62,498 nt of DNA from Bacillota bacterium (GCA_023458875.1 JAEWXO010000066.1:1-62498); one strand, 5' to 3'. Positions 52,551 to 62,153 are shown, numbered from the stretch's first letter. The notes: generated from the letters alone by a model not told the origin. Made by a program: numbers and translations.

Positions 52551-54940
52551 TGCTGTTCCTCCGTTTCTTCAAGTTTTGTTGTCATTATGCGATAGAGCGT
52601 TGTATCCTTCGGAAATTTATCGACGAACGGAATAATTACATTTCCATAAAAGATAAGTCCTTCACCGGCACCTGAGTTTGTAACATATGATAGCTGATGA
52701 GGAGAGATATTGAGCTGCTTTGCAAGGATTTGTCTGTCACCGCCAGCCTGATTTAGCATATATATGAAATCAGAATTTTCAAAGATATTTTCAATTTCAC
52801 GGCTTGCAAGCAGATCCTTGACATTCTGAGTCAGACCTGTGGGAATGCCTCCCCATTTTCTGAAACGTTTCCATATTTCAACGGAATATGCAGCTGTCTG
52901 TTCTTCCTTAAGAAGCAAATGGAACTCATCTATATAGTAGCGGGTTGATTTATGCTCTGAACGGTTTATGGTCACTCTATTCCATACGCAGTCCTGAACA
53001 ACAAGCATACCAAGTTTTTTGAGCTGTTTCCCAAGTTCCTTGATGTCAAAACAGATAAGACGGTTATTCATATCAACGTTGGTTCGATGGTTAAATACGT
53101 TAAGAGAACCTACAACGTACATTTCAAGAGCAGTCGCAATGTTCTGTGCTTCTGGTTCAGGTTGCCTGAGAATAATATTGTAGAGATCTTCAAGTACCGG
53201 CATTTCTGCTTCATCTGGATTTTCAAGAAAATCACGGTAAACAAGTCTTACGCATCTGTCTATGATAGTCTTTTCAATAGGCTCAAGTGCGTGTTTTCCG
53301 CCGACAATAAGTTCACATAGTGAAAGAATGAAATCTGACTTCAGAGCAAGAGGATTTTCATCTTCTGAATAATTCAGATTAATGTCAAGCGGATTAATAT
53401 ACTGGGTTGAAGTTGGCGATATCCTTATAACCTGACCTTTTAGCTGATTCACAAGTGGAAAATATTCAGCTTCCGGATCACAGATTATAATATCGTCTGT
53501 TGTTGTCAGAAACGCATTTGCAATTTCTCTCTTGGCAGAGAATGACTTACCGGAACCAGGGGTACCAAGAATAAGTCCATTAGGATTTTTGAGTTTCTTC
53601 CTGTCACAGAGAATCATATTGTTTGAAATCGCATTGAGTCCGTAATACAGAGATTCTCCTTCCTGAAACAGCTCCTGTGTCGTAAACGGAACAAATATGG
53701 CTGTACTTGAAGTAGTGAGTCCTCTTTTTATTTCTATCTCATTTACTCCGATAGGAACACAGGCCATAATGCCGTCTTCCTGCTGAAAATCAAGTCTCTT
53801 GAGCTGACAGTTATATTTCTGGGCAATGCCTTGTTCCTGAAAGATAATATTATCAAGCTTTCTCTTCGTGTCTGCGGTATTCATAATTAGAATAGTCACC
53901 ATAAACAAACGTTCATTTCTGCTTTGCAGATCATTAAGCAGCGACTTAGCCTCTTTGCCGAATGTATTGATGTCAGAAGGCATAATGTCAATATCGTAAC
54001 CGTTTCGGAACGCTTTCTTCTGCTCTTCCATCTTCATCTTATCAAGGTCCGTAATCTTTCGCTTTACTGTTTTGATTGCCTTATTCTGATCTATTGACTG
54101 CAAATGAATTGATATCGTGATGTTGTGTTCAATGTTCAGAAAATCGGCAAGCATACGATCTGACATTTCAGAAGCAAGAATCTGAACAAATGAAATAGCT
54201 CCATATTTTCCGCTCATTCTGAAACTATTTCCCTTGGAAAAATCAAAAGAGCTTGGTGAAATACAGTCTTTTACAGAAAGTCCGGACTGATGAGGCAAAT
54301 CCCATGAAAAGAAGAATTTTTCAACTCCGTTCGGATTAAAGCACCTGTGCATAACCGCAAGTCTCTCCTCTCCGTTTAATGTCTGAGCATTAACTCCCAT
54401 AACTTTGAAGTTTGACAGAATGTCCATTTCAATACGTTCCAGTTTTGGCTTTGCTTCATTAAGGTTTTTGGCTTCAATTCCAAAGGTAACGTACTTTGTC
54501 TTTACCAGTCCGTTGTTTCCTTTTGCAAGCTGATTTTTCAGCATTTCTGAGTATTCATTACGAATATCATTGAAATCATCATCCTGTTCATCAAGCTCTA
54601 TCATTCTGCTGAACTCATCTATATCAGCAACCTGATTGAGAAAAGAAAGCTGAACGTTTATTGTACTGTCAAAGTAATTAAGAAAATCACAGTAACTCTC
54701 GAATATTGCTGTTTTATCGTCATTTTGTGCAAGCTGATAATTAATATCAAAGAACTGAATAGTCTTTGTATAGTGCTTGTTGTCAGTACGGCAAATACCG
54801 TCTCTGTACATCTGTTCAAACGGTATCGACTGTTGCGCTGTTACAGGCACCTTACCGTTTCCTGTTGGTTTTGCTCTCTTAACAGCTTCTGAAATTTTCT
54901 TCTGCTGCTTGCCTGTGGGCTTATCTTTTAGCATTAACAA
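52547..54940 (-). CDS. virB4: VirB4-like conjugation ATPase
   Basis: A 797-residue ATPase that powers the type IV secretion channel. Walker A is LILGTPGSGKSFSAKRE (about residue 455) and Walker B lies in TRYYIDEFHLLL (about 675), with the C-terminal FIYMLNQAGGDRQILAKQL block typical of TraE/VirB4 of Gram-positive elements. A TTG at 54940 matches GGAGG nine bases upstream; an ATG follows six bases later. It overlaps prgI by 20 bases. Complete. Confidence 0.93.
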   Translation of the reverse strand: MLMLKDKPTGKQQKKISEAVKRAKPTGNGKVPVTAQQSIPFEQMYRDGICRTDNKHYTKTIQFFDINYQLAQNDDKTAIFESYCDFLNYFDSTINVQLSFLNQVADIDEFSRMIELDEQDDDFNDIRNEYSEMLKNQLAKGNNGLVKTKYVTFGIEAKNLNEAKPKLERIEMDILSNFKVMGVNAQTLNGEERLAVMHRCFNPNGVEKFFFSWDLPHQSGLSVKDCISPSSFDFSKGNSFRMSGKYGAISFVQILASEMSDRMLADFLNIEHNITISIHLQSIDQNKAIKTVKRKITDLDKMKMEEQKKAFRNGYDIDIMPSDINTFGKEAKSLLNDLQSRNERLFMVTILIMNTADTKRKLDNIIFQEQGIAQKYNCQLKRLDFQQEDGIMACVPIGVNEIEIKRGLTTSSTAIFVPFTTQELFQEGESLYYGLNAISNNMILCDRKKLKNPNGLILGTPGSGKSFSAKREIANAFLTTTDDIIICDPEAEYFPLVNQLKGQVIRISPTSTQYINPLDINLNYSEDENPLALKSDFILSLCELIVGGKHALEPIEKTIIDRCVRLVYRDFLENPDEAEMPVLEDLYNIILRQPEPEAQNIATALEMYVVGSLNVFNHRTNVDMNNRLICFDIKELGKQLKKLGMLVVQDCVWNRVTINRSEHKSTRYYIDEFHLLLKEEQTAAYSVEIWKRFRKWGGIPTGLTQNVKDLLASREIENIFENSDFIYMLNQAGGDRQILAKQLNISPHQLSYVTNSGAGEGLIFYGNVIIPFVDKFPKDTTLYRIMTTKLEETEEQQ

Positions 54941-55292
54941 TGTGTTTTACCTCCTTCTCAAGATCGTACTGTTTTTCAGCATACTCATATACGTTTTCAG
55001 TTTTGTAAGGACGTATCTTAGGGCGTATAAATCCTGATTTTATAACCATTCCTGCGATTTTCTCAAACGGTAAACCGTTTTTCTCATACATAGCCATAAG
55101 AAAGAAAGGCATTGCTATTACTATAAGGATAAGCATAGCTCCTGTATTACCTATATGACTTCTTGTAAGAAAGTAGGTTGGAAGAGCTGTCGCAGCAGCT
55201 GCACCAAACCACGTAATCTGTCTTTTAGTAAGGTTGAATGCTACTTTTGTTTTGACTTTATTTAAGTCCTTTGGAACCTGTACGTACGGCAT
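54921..55292 (-). CDS. PrgI-family membrane protein
   Basis: A 123-residue protein with two transmembrane helices (TWFGAAAATALPTYFLT and GAMLILIVIAMPFFLMAM) behind the family start YVQVPKDLNKVKTKVAFNLT. PrgI is the VirB3-like partner of VirB4 in Gram-positive conjugation systems. It overlaps both neighbours (virB4 and the 132-residue gene), so the block is translated as a coupled unit. Confidence 0.9.
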   Translation of the reverse strand: MPYVQVPKDLNKVKTKVAFNLTKRQITWFGAAAATALPTYFLTRSHIGNTGAMLILIVIAMPFFLMAMYEKNGLPFEKIAGMVIKSGFIRPKIRPYKTENVYEYAEKQYDLEKEVKHIVNAKR

Positions 55293-55656
55293 TAATAAAT
55301 CCCTCCATTATTTCCTGATATGCTGGACTTTCCTTTGGTATGTCATCAACAATACGATAAATAAAGCTCTCAAAAGCAGATTCCAGTTCGCAGCTAAGTT
55401 CCATAGTACTGTCTTCCGGGAACCAGTCCGTTATAAAGCTGATTGCTTTTTCATATCTACATGTACAAAGACTTGAGAATTTTCTTGCGCCGAACTTATA
55501 TTGAAATGCTTTTAAAAACTCTTCCCTGCATACACTGGCAAGCATACGATAGGAAACAGTGTATGCTCCTCCAAGAGCTGCTTCGATTGATACTTCTGCA
55601 AGTTCCTTAAGGAACTTACGCTGTGACTTTGAGAGTGGCTTACATTTCGTTTTCAT
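55258..55656 (-). CDS. Unknown 132-residue conjugation-operon protein
   Basis: A small basic helical protein, MKTKCKPLSKSQRKFLKEL, then MLASVCREEFLKAFQYKFG and FITDWFPEDSTMELSC. No signal or membrane segment. It lies between the TrbL-like gene and prgI and overlaps the latter by 35 bases. I do not recognise a family; it may be a regulatory or chaperone-like component of the secretion system. Confidence 0.6.
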   Translation of the reverse strand: MKTKCKPLSKSQRKFLKELAEVSIEAALGGAYTVSYRMLASVCREEFLKAFQYKFGARKFSSLCTCRYEKAISFITDWFPEDSTMELSCELESAFESFIYRIVDDIPKESPAYQEIMEGFINAVRTGSKGLK

Positions 55657-55677
55657 ATCTTATTATCCTCCATAGAA

Positions 55678-56547
55678 TTAATGTGCATTAAAAATTGAAC
55701 GGGAAAGTGTTGCTGTTCTGAACAGTGAGAAACAGAGAATCACTGAATATGCTCCTATCTGCATTAACATTGAATGAAGATCCGTTGCATTAAGAACCTG
55801 TTTTATCAGTGCAGAATAGATTCCGACTATAACCATAATGAAAAATCCCTGAAAAGCAAGTGCCACAAGACTTCTTATATAATTCGTTCCGATATTTCCC
55901 CATTCACGATTTGTCATTGTTGCAAACGGGATAGGAGCTATTGAGCAATAGAGATATATTTCAATCATTCGGTTAGTAAGTACCACAAGAACAAGAATAG
56001 CTATTGCCTTTACGGCAAGACCGACAACGGCAGCTTCCAGCATCAGAACTATTAGTGATCCGGTACTCATTGAGTCAAGAGAATCTTTAAACTTCAGATA
56101 TATACTTGATACATCTGCATAAGTGTCTGTTGATATTGAAGAGGCTGCTTTTCCGACAACCCATTGCCCCACATCAAATATTGCCATCGTTATCTCAAAG
56201 GTATGTGAAAGGAGCATTACTGCTACGCAAGCCTTAAAGATAAACTTAAAAAATATAAATGTATCTATATCGTGCATATTATTTTTTTCTGTTATAGCTG
56301 TGATAAGTTCATAGCAGACAACAAATGTGATGATAAGTCCCGCAATCGGTATTATAACGTTCTGCGACAGATTTCTTATCATTGTAAATATGCCTGAGTT
56401 CCATTCAGACGGAGTACGTGCTACTTCACCTGCTATATCACCAGCAGCTGCATTGGCATCATCAAAAATTCCTATGAACATTCCACCGCAGGCATCCACG
56501 AAAAAGTCATGGATAGCTTCTTTGAGAGAGTTTTTTATTTCTTCCAA
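55678..56547 (-). CDS. VirB6/TrbL-like integral membrane protein
   Basis: A 289-residue polytopic protein with about six transmembrane helices, among them VIIPAIAGLIITFVVCYELI-like and VGLAVKAIAILVLVVLTNRM segments, and a C-terminal helix pair around GFFIMVIVGIYSALI. The N-terminal DANAAAGDIAGEVARTPSEW block is typical for the CD1105/TrbL-like proteins of this element family. It forms part of the inner-membrane channel. Complete, between the Maff2 gene and the 132-residue gene. Confidence 0.88.
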   Translation of the reverse strand: MEEIKNSLKEAIHDFFVDACGGMFIGIFDDANAAAGDIAGEVARTPSEWNSGIFTMIRNLSQNVIIPIAGLIITFVVCYELITAITEKNNMHDIDTFIFFKFIFKACVAVMLLSHTFEITMAIFDVGQWVVGKAASSISTDTYADVSSIYLKFKDSLDSMSTGSLIVLMLEAAVVGLAVKAIAILVLVVLTNRMIEIYLYCSIAPIPFATMTNREWGNIGTNYIRSLVALAFQGFFIMVIVGIYSALIKQVLNATDLHSMLMQIGAYSVILCFSLFRTATLSRSIFNAH

Positions 56548-56630
56548 CTACATACCGCCTTTCTTATAAAGATTACAGATGAGATCTGCCGTTTCCGGCA
56601 GACCTTTCTGCATTGTTAAAAATCTCATGA

Positions 56631-56846
56631 TTAACCGAAGAGACCTGAGAGAAGCGGAACGAGAGTGATACCGATAAGGGCAACGCCACCACCAGCCATA
56701 AGCTGTTTCATACCCTGTGACTTTGCACCAGGATTATCGTTACCATAACCTTCAAGGAGGTTGATTACTCCCCAGATTCCAAGACCCGCGCCAAGAGCAA
56801 TAACAAGTGTCTGAAGTACGCCAACTGCTGAATTAAAAAATTCCAT
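56631..56846 (-). CDS. Maff2-family pilin-like small membrane protein
   Basis: A 71-residue protein, MEFFNSAVGVLQTLVIALGA, then GLGIWGVINLLEGYGNDNPG, KSQGMKQLMAGGGVALIGIT. It has two hydrophobic helices with a polar loop and is the VirB2/TrbC-like subunit of these elements. A good ribosome site (GAAAGGAAATT) precedes the ATG. Complete. Confidence 0.92.
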   Translation of the reverse strand: MEFFNSAVGVLQTLVIALGAGLGIWGVINLLEGYGNDNPGAKSQGMKQLMAGGGVALIGITLVPLLSGLFG

Positions 56847-56898
56847 AAAATTAATTTCCTTTCTGTTTTAAAATATTTTCGGGCATAAAAAAACACAG

Positions 56899-57740
56899 TC
56901 ATTTCTGATCTGTGATTTCTTCTGCATATTCATTTGTCTGAGAACAGTCGTAAACATCGACCATCTCTGTTTTTTTGAGCTTCAGTTTATGATTTAAAAA
57001 TTGTTCAACGTCAAAATGCAATTTTTCATCTGCATCAGCAGTCAGAGCATATTTCGGATGCTTTGTTAAATCAAACTTATTACTGAGAAAAGGTCTTACA
57101 CCTCGAAGTTGCAGAATACACTTACTGCCGTCCATAACGCTGATTTCATCCATTGACATCAGCTCCTTTCCCGTTTTCTGATAATTCAGAGAGTGGGACT
57201 GCTCTTTTCCTCTTGTTTCACCCGCATTGTAGAGGTCAATAGTTTCTTTACCTAAGATTTCGGAGATCTCCTTTAATGTGGTCTTTTCCTTACCACCAAG
57301 AAAGAGAGTTGTATCGCAGTTACCGATAATAGTATCTGCATTGTCTTTGTAGATAGCTTTAAGCTGAGACTGGGCCTGTAAGATAATTGCGGCAGATATC
57401 TCTCTGCTTCGTATAGTAGCTATCAGTTTTTCGAACTTTGGTATCTGTCCGATGTTTGCGAACTCATCAAGGATAAAACGGACATGAACGGGTAATCTTC
57501 CGTTATATTTGTCATCCGCACGGTCACACAGGAGATTAAAAAGCTGAGTGTACATTATGGCTACGATAAAGTTGAAAGTATCATCCGTATCGGAGATTAT
57601 GACAAAAAGTGCCGTCTTTTTATCGCCTAACATATCAAGCTCAAGCTCATCATACTCTGTAAGTTCACGAAGTTCCTTGATATCGAATGGTGCAAGTCTT
57701 GCACCGCAGCTAATCAGAATTGATTTTGCCGTTTTGCCAG
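56899..57740 (-). pseudogene. virD4: VirD4/TraG coupling protein, N-terminal part lost
   Basis: The C-terminal 280 codons of the type IV coupling protein are present: SGKTAKSILISCGARLAPFD, then FVIISDTDDTFNF, VRFILDEFANIGQIPKFEKL (Walker B region), IIGNCDTTLFLGG. In intact homologues about 300 residues with the membrane helices and Walker A precede this. Here the frame is broken at about 57740, where a short out-of-frame stretch (VQSYKLIKKS) may be the last trace of upstream sequence, and then the DUF6119-like cargo gene begins. An internal ATG at 57633 would give 244 residues without the P-loop. The protein cannot work as a coupling ATPase. Confidence 0.85.
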
Positions 57741-57838
57741 AAACAAAATGTCAAGGACTTTTTAATCAGTTTGTAGGATTGCACAAATAAATTAGGTTAA
57801 ATAACCAAGTCGTTTTATATGTTCAGATAGAAACAAAA

Positions 57839-57869
57839 AAGCATACCAGCAATTTGAGTTGGTATGCTT
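57839..57869 (-). terminator. Terminator of the DUF6119-like gene
   Basis: AAGCATACCA and TGGTATGCTT pair around an 11-base loop and are followed by TTTTTTG on the minus strand, 31 bases after the stop. Confidence 0.85.
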
Positions 57870-57899
57870 AAAATCGTAAAAAATATTTATGGTTTAGTG

Positions 57900-59573
57900 C
57901 TATAGTCTATAATTAACGTATACAATTGGTGTATATCCTGATAATCTTACCTCTTTTTTCCATTGATCAAGACGATTTTTTAACATCAGCATGTCTAGGG
58001 AACTCAAATCAACATTGTTATTCATATCTGAAGATAAACGCTCAACTCTTTCAAGAATTATCCAAATTCCAACATTTTTTATTTGTGGCATATCTGGTAT
58101 TTCCCCATGCTTATATTTTTTCAAAGCCGTTAATGATTGGTCAATAACATAACATAAATCCGAAGAAGCTTTTCCTTTTTTAACAGCAAACATAGTAGCA
58201 GTATCAACTTCATACAAATCCATTTTTTCAAAACCTAGCGAGGTATCAATCCTATCATGATTAGTAAACCTACCTTCTTGTTCTCTCAGTAAATTAAAGC
58301 AACGCTCTGCGTAGTACTTCTTTTTTAGTGACTTTTTTATGTCCTCCTCAGTCATTCCGATGTACTTTTTTTCTGCTTTCTCAGTTTCGTATTTTACATC
58401 TACAAATTGGTTGTGAATAGTGTCATCAAAATCATATTTTTCATTGTAGATTGTTTTAATTTCTTTTACTGATTCATTCAAATAAGATAAATAATCTTGG
58501 TTAAACAAATACCATTTTCCACAAGAGAGAATGCACCTGTTTTCATCATCTGTATATTCAATAATAGACGTTAGGTTTAGTGTGGCAACAGGTTCACCAT
58601 TTCTGTAACGAATTACTTTAATTTTTTCAATAGATTCTACAGTATTAATACCATTTTCTCGACAAAAGTTTCTGATTGTTTCAAGCGAAAGATTTGTTAT
58701 TTTAGTCGCATCAGCTCTTGAATATTTCAGCTCAAATTCGTCATCAGTGTGATTGAATATTTCATTTGCTCCGATTATTTCAAGCTCAGGAAATGAAAAC
58801 AGTTGCACTTTTTGCGAACCCAATAACGACTCTGATAATACGTCGCTTATTTTTTTGTGCAATGTATCTAGCAGAGTTTCGTCTTTTACCAATTGAAACA
58901 ACGGTATTTTATACTTTACTTTATCATCAGGTATACATAAAATGTTTTCAACATAAATGATAACATCTAAAATAGCGTCTAAAGTATCGCCATTAAGTAT
59001 AAAGCGTATGGAATTACCAACCTCAATTGCAGGCTTAAATAAAGAAAAATCATCGGCAACCTTTGCATTTACTTTGAGTTTTGAAAATGATTCGCCACTA
59101 CTAAAGTCAAGTTCACTGTAATTGATATATGTATTAACCGTTTTACTTCTGTATAAATTTGGAGCTGTAAGAGTAGTTGTTTTGACATTTGTATATTCCA
59201 TGCGAGATGCAAATTTAAAACCAAAATCTCTATCGCAAAACTTATCTATTCTAAAATATGAACTGCCAAATGTTACAGCATATGTTATTTCTTCTTCTAC
59301 AATTGTTTCTTCAATCAGTAAAACAGCTTTGGGTGCTTTAAATGCACAGTATGTTGATTCATTAAATTCGTTCAACAGCCAATTCCACGATATGCCTTCA
59401 TCACTTTGGTGAGGTTCTTCAAGATACAATGTCACACCAAAATCTCGCTTTATGTCATTTTCCTCTTTGGAAAATTCTAATGTGTTTTTTTGGACTAATT
59501 GGCTTTTATTTAAATCTTGTAAGCATGACTGTACTTTATTAACATCAATTTTATACAAATTTATACTTGCCAT
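57900..59573 (-). CDS. TIGR04141/DUF6119-like sporadically distributed protein
   Basis: A 557-residue protein resembling the TIGR04141/DUF6119 family: start MASINLYKID, then the block AVTFGSSYFRIDKFCDRDFG with FKFASRMEYTNV, and a C-terminal segment with SSDLCYVIDQSLTALKKY. The family is scattered among genomes and defence-rich islands and its activity is not settled. The ATG at 59573 follows AGGAGG by seven bases; a longer frame to 59624 has no such site. It has its own terminators on both sides and replaces the missing 5' half of virD4, so it arrived as cargo at that point. Confidence 0.65.
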   Translation of the reverse strand: MASINLYKIDVNKVQSCLQDLNKSQLVQKNTLEFSKEENDIKRDFGVTLYLEEPHQSDEGISWNWLLNEFNESTYCAFKAPKAVLLIEETIVEEEITYAVTFGSSYFRIDKFCDRDFGFKFASRMEYTNVKTTTLTAPNLYRSKTVNTYINYSELDFSSGESFSKLKVNAKVADDFSLFKPAIEVGNSIRFILNGDTLDAILDVIIYVENILCIPDDKVKYKIPLFQLVKDETLLDTLHKKISDVLSESLLGSQKVQLFSFPELEIIGANEIFNHTDDEFELKYSRADATKITNLSLETIRNFCRENGINTVESIEKIKVIRYRNGEPVATLNLTSIIEYTDDENRCILSCGKWYLFNQDYLSYLNESVKEIKTIYNEKYDFDDTIHNQFVDVKYETEKAEKKYIGMTEEDIKKSLKKKYYAERCFNLLREQEGRFTNHDRIDTSLGFEKMDLYEVDTATMFAVKKGKASSDLCYVIDQSLTALKKYKHGEIPDMPQIKNVGIWIILERVERLSSDMNNNVDLSSLDMLMLKNRLDQWKKEVRLSGYTPIVYVNYRL

Positions 59574-59715
59574 ATAAGCTCCTCCTGTGATACCAGTTGT
59601 TATTTCCGATTGTATTAATTTCACTATTTGCTAATGTTAATTCATCACTTGAATTTAATTATACCACAAACTATTGTAAAATTCAACCTATATTCCATTA
59701 TTTCAACACAAAAAA

Positions 59716-59754
59716 GCACCGTCCACACCTCAATTTCGAGATGTGGACGGTGTC
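59716..59754 (-). terminator. Strong terminator after tnpW
   Basis: GACACCGTCCACATCTC pairs with GAGGTGTGGACGGTGC (one mismatch), followed by TTTTTTG on the minus strand, just after the TnpW stop. Confidence 0.88.
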
Positions 59755-59763
59755 TTTCATTAA

Positions 59764-59919
59764 TCAGCTTGCTTTCAGTTCATTTTTCAGCATACGCTTG
59801 ATTTTGTCGTTCATTGTTTCTTTGTTTGTTTCAGAGAAATGGGCAGTCACAACATACGTTGTCTTTCCGATTTTCTTGACAAGGGACGGACGGCTCTGTG
59901 TATTTGTTGTATTGTTCAT
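59764..59919 (-). CDS. TnpW-family small transposon protein
   Basis: A 51-residue protein, MNNTTNTQSRPSLVKKIGKT, then TYVVTAHFSETNKETMNDKI, the standard pattern of TnpW. GGAGGAAAA lies before the ATG at 59919; the longer frame upstream has no support. It is the usual small gene after the VapE/primase unit of Tn1549-like elements. Function unknown. Confidence 0.85.
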   Translation of the reverse strand: MNNTTNTQSRPSLVKKIGKTTYVVTAHFSETNKETMNDKIKRMLKNELKAS

Positions 59920-60156
59920 ACGTTTTTCCTCCAAAAAAGCCCCACAAGAATAAAAAGCTTTTGTCGGCAACGGGATAGTGCAACCGGCTCAAAAAGACTT
60001 TGAAAATTATCCTTGCAAGGCGAAATGTTGTTGTTTACTTTTTCTTTAAATAGTAGGTTGCTTTGGTTGCAGTAGGGAATAAACCCCGAAAAACAGCCGT
60101 TTCTGTCGGCAACTCGTTCGGCAACGGGATAGCAACGAGCCAGCAACCCGATAGCT

Positions 60157-61527
60157 CTAACAAGGGAGCATGAGCTGTTCATTACCTTCTTCGGCAGTAT
60201 CTGAACTGTTCTCTCTGATGGTCGGTTGCACCTTGCTAGGCTTTTTTCGTTCCCAGCCTTTCTGTCTGCCGTATTCCGCAAACACTCTCGGATATGAAAA
60301 GCGTTCCCAACCGTCAATGCTCTGGTTCATAATATCGTTGATTTCTCTGACTTCCCATTGCTTTGGTTCTTCAAAGGCGTGGTTCAATGCGTCCTTGTAA
60401 ATCTGTTTGGAACAGATAATATCGCCCTTGTAACCGTCAAGGTAAGTCTGAATGATACCAACCTTTGTATCTTCGGGCATAAACTCCTGCTGATGTTCCT
60501 TGAGAGATAAGCTCATTTCGGGACTGAATGCTAAAGTGAATTTACCTGTTCGGTATATTTCCATTGCCTCCGCCCACATCTGTAAGATATACGCTCTCGA
60601 TGTTTTCTCATCAGTGAGAATGTGAGTATCAGCTCTGTCTGGGTAACACATAACAGGAACGAAACGGCGGTTTCCCGAACGGTCAAGCGGTAGAAAATCC
60701 AAAGTGTTTGATGTTCCTCCGAACACACATTGTCGTAGTCTGTCCTGTGGGTGCGTTTCATAAGGCACTTTGTAGTTATCTTTCATCTTACTTAAAAAAG
60801 CCTTGATATCCTCAACGCTCTTTGCATTTACTGTTGCAAGCATTTCTGACATTTCGATTATCCAGTGTCCTTGAAGCTTGCGATATACGTTCTCATCTTC
60901 AAGCTTTCGTAGGTCATCGGAGAACCATTCGTCACGAGCCGCAAGCAATCTGAAAAAAGTTGATTTTCCTGCACCTTGTCCGCCGATAAGACAAAGCATA
61001 GCTTCATATTTACAGCCTGGATTGAAAACTCTGCTGATAGCTCCGAGCATAAATAACCGCATTGCTTCATTTGTATAGTCATCGGTATCAGCTCCGAGAA
61101 AATGGTGAAGTGCATAGCGGATACGCTCTGTTCCGTCCCACTGGAGTGAATTTAAGAAATCGCATATAGGGTGGTACTTATTTTCGTTTGCCACAATTCT
61201 GATAGCGTCATCAATCTTCTTTTCGCTTGTAAGCTGATAATTTTCTTCGAGATATAGTTCAAGATACTTCATATCAGTATCTGTCATTGCCGAACCCGAA
61301 CGCTCCCAACCTAAATTTTTAACAATATCAATTCTCTCTGTAAGAACGTTTGTGCGTATAGCTCCTTTCAAAATACTGTCTTGCTCCAGAACCGTCAAGC
61401 AGTTCTTTATTGTGTTCTTGACAATGCCTTTCTCGGTTTCATCAAGGCTTTTCTTAACCTCATAGACTGATTTGCTCAACGTGTTCTGTTCGGTCTGATT
61501 TGGTAAGCTGTTTAATTCGTTGTTCAA
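60157..61527 (-). CDS. VapE-like primase-helicase of the element
   Basis: A 456-residue superfamily 3-like helicase (virulence-associated E domain). The P-loop is LIGGQGAGKSTFFRLL (about residue 185), then WIIEMSEMLATVNAKSVEDI (Walker B), RLRQCVFGGTSNTLDF (motif C-like) and RSGNRRFVPV. It would unwind DNA for element replication with the adjacent CHC2 protein, whose gene it overlaps by 68 bases. A TTG start follows AGGTG. Downstream to 59920 lies a 240-base gap with two copies of TCGGCAACGGGATAG and no gene. Confidence 0.87.
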   Translation of the reverse strand: MNNELNSLPNQTEQNTLSKSVYEVKKSLDETEKGIVKNTIKNCLTVLEQDSILKGAIRTNVLTERIDIVKNLGWERSGSAMTDTDMKYLELYLEENYQLTSEKKIDDAIRIVANENKYHPICDFLNSLQWDGTERIRYALHHFLGADTDDYTNEAMRLFMLGAISRVFNPGCKYEAMLCLIGGQGAGKSTFFRLLAARDEWFSDDLRKLEDENVYRKLQGHWIIEMSEMLATVNAKSVEDIKAFLSKMKDNYKVPYETHPQDRLRQCVFGGTSNTLDFLPLDRSGNRRFVPVMCYPDRADTHILTDEKTSRAYILQMWAEAMEIYRTGKFTLAFSPEMSLSLKEHQQEFMPEDTKVGIIQTYLDGYKGDIICSKQIYKDALNHAFEEPKQWEVREINDIMNQSIDGWERFSYPRVFAEYGRQKGWERKKPSKVQPTIRENSSDTAEEGNEQLMLPC

Positions 61528-62074
61528 TGGCTTTCACCTCTTTCCCTCGTTCGTTGACAAATGCTATCCGTTCGTCCTTAGTTCCGAATGTCATAACGTC
61601 GAGAAGATAATCAACATACGACATATTCTGCAATGCTTCAACAAAGTAAGGGTGAAGCTCCTCCCCATCAGTTTTCGGGGCATACTCTGACTTGTATTGC
61701 ACCAAAAGCTTGTGATAATCGCAAAGAGTATTGAAGCATTGCTGTTCGGCTTGCTTTTCCTGAACGGCTTTGAGTTTCTGATTGATTGACGGTTTAGATA
61801 TGGCGATTACATTGTCATAGCTGATACCGAAATCGCTTGCCAAACGCTGTGCTGCCTCTTTCAAGCCAACACCGAAAAGCTTTGCTGAGAAGTCAATCAC
61901 ATCACCGTCCTCTCCGCAACCAAAACAATGAAAGCGGTCATCGACTTTCATACTCGGATTGCGGTCACTGTGGAACGGACAGCAGGTCATTCCATTGTGG
62001 CTGACTTCAAGCCCGTAGCATTCGGCGGCTTGTCTTGTGGTGACAGCCTGTTTGACTGCTTGAAATACATTCAA
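61460..62074 (-). CDS. CHC2 zinc-finger primase-like protein (second copy)
   Basis: A 204-residue relative of the protein at 27.4-28.0 kb. The zinc finger reads CCPFHSDRNPSMKVDDRFHC with FGCGEDGDVIDFSAKLF, and no TOPRIM domain follows. A TTG start at 62074 with AAAGGAG upstream fits the paralogue start best; an ATG 18 bases earlier lacks a site. It overlaps the VapE gene. Together they form the element replication module. Base composition is slightly more GC-rich than the first copy. Confidence 0.83.
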   Translation of the reverse strand: MNVFQAVKQAVTTRQAAECYGLEVSHNGMTCCPFHSDRNPSMKVDDRFHCFGCGEDGDVIDFSAKLFGVGLKEAAQRLASDFGISYDNVIAISKPSINQKLKAVQEKQAEQQCFNTLCDYHKLLVQYKSEYAPKTDGEELHPYFVEALQNMSYVDYLLDVMTFGTKDERIAFVNERGKEVKAIEQRIKQLTKSDRTEHVEQISL

Positions 62075-62095
62075 TAGGCATTCTCCTTTCATACG

Positions 62096-62124
62096 TTGAT
62101 ATTTAGTGTTAATTGTGATATAAT
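62096..62124 (+). promoter_or_regulatory. Promoter of the small plus-strand gene
   Basis: TTGATA (62096-62101), 17-base spacer, TATAAT (62119-62124), 29 bases before the ATG at 62154. Confidence 0.75.
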
Positions 62125-62153
62125 ATAGAAAAAATTTATTTTGAGGTGATACT

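Noticed and set aside
59716..59754. CRISPR-like repeat
   Set aside because: It is a single perfect hairpin with a T run, a terminator; no second copy with spacers exists in the window.
59916..60317. 133-codon open frame next to tnpW
   Set aside because: It overlaps the VapE 3' end in another frame, has no ribosome site and no recognisable pattern; the DNA between is repeat-bearing non-coding sequence.
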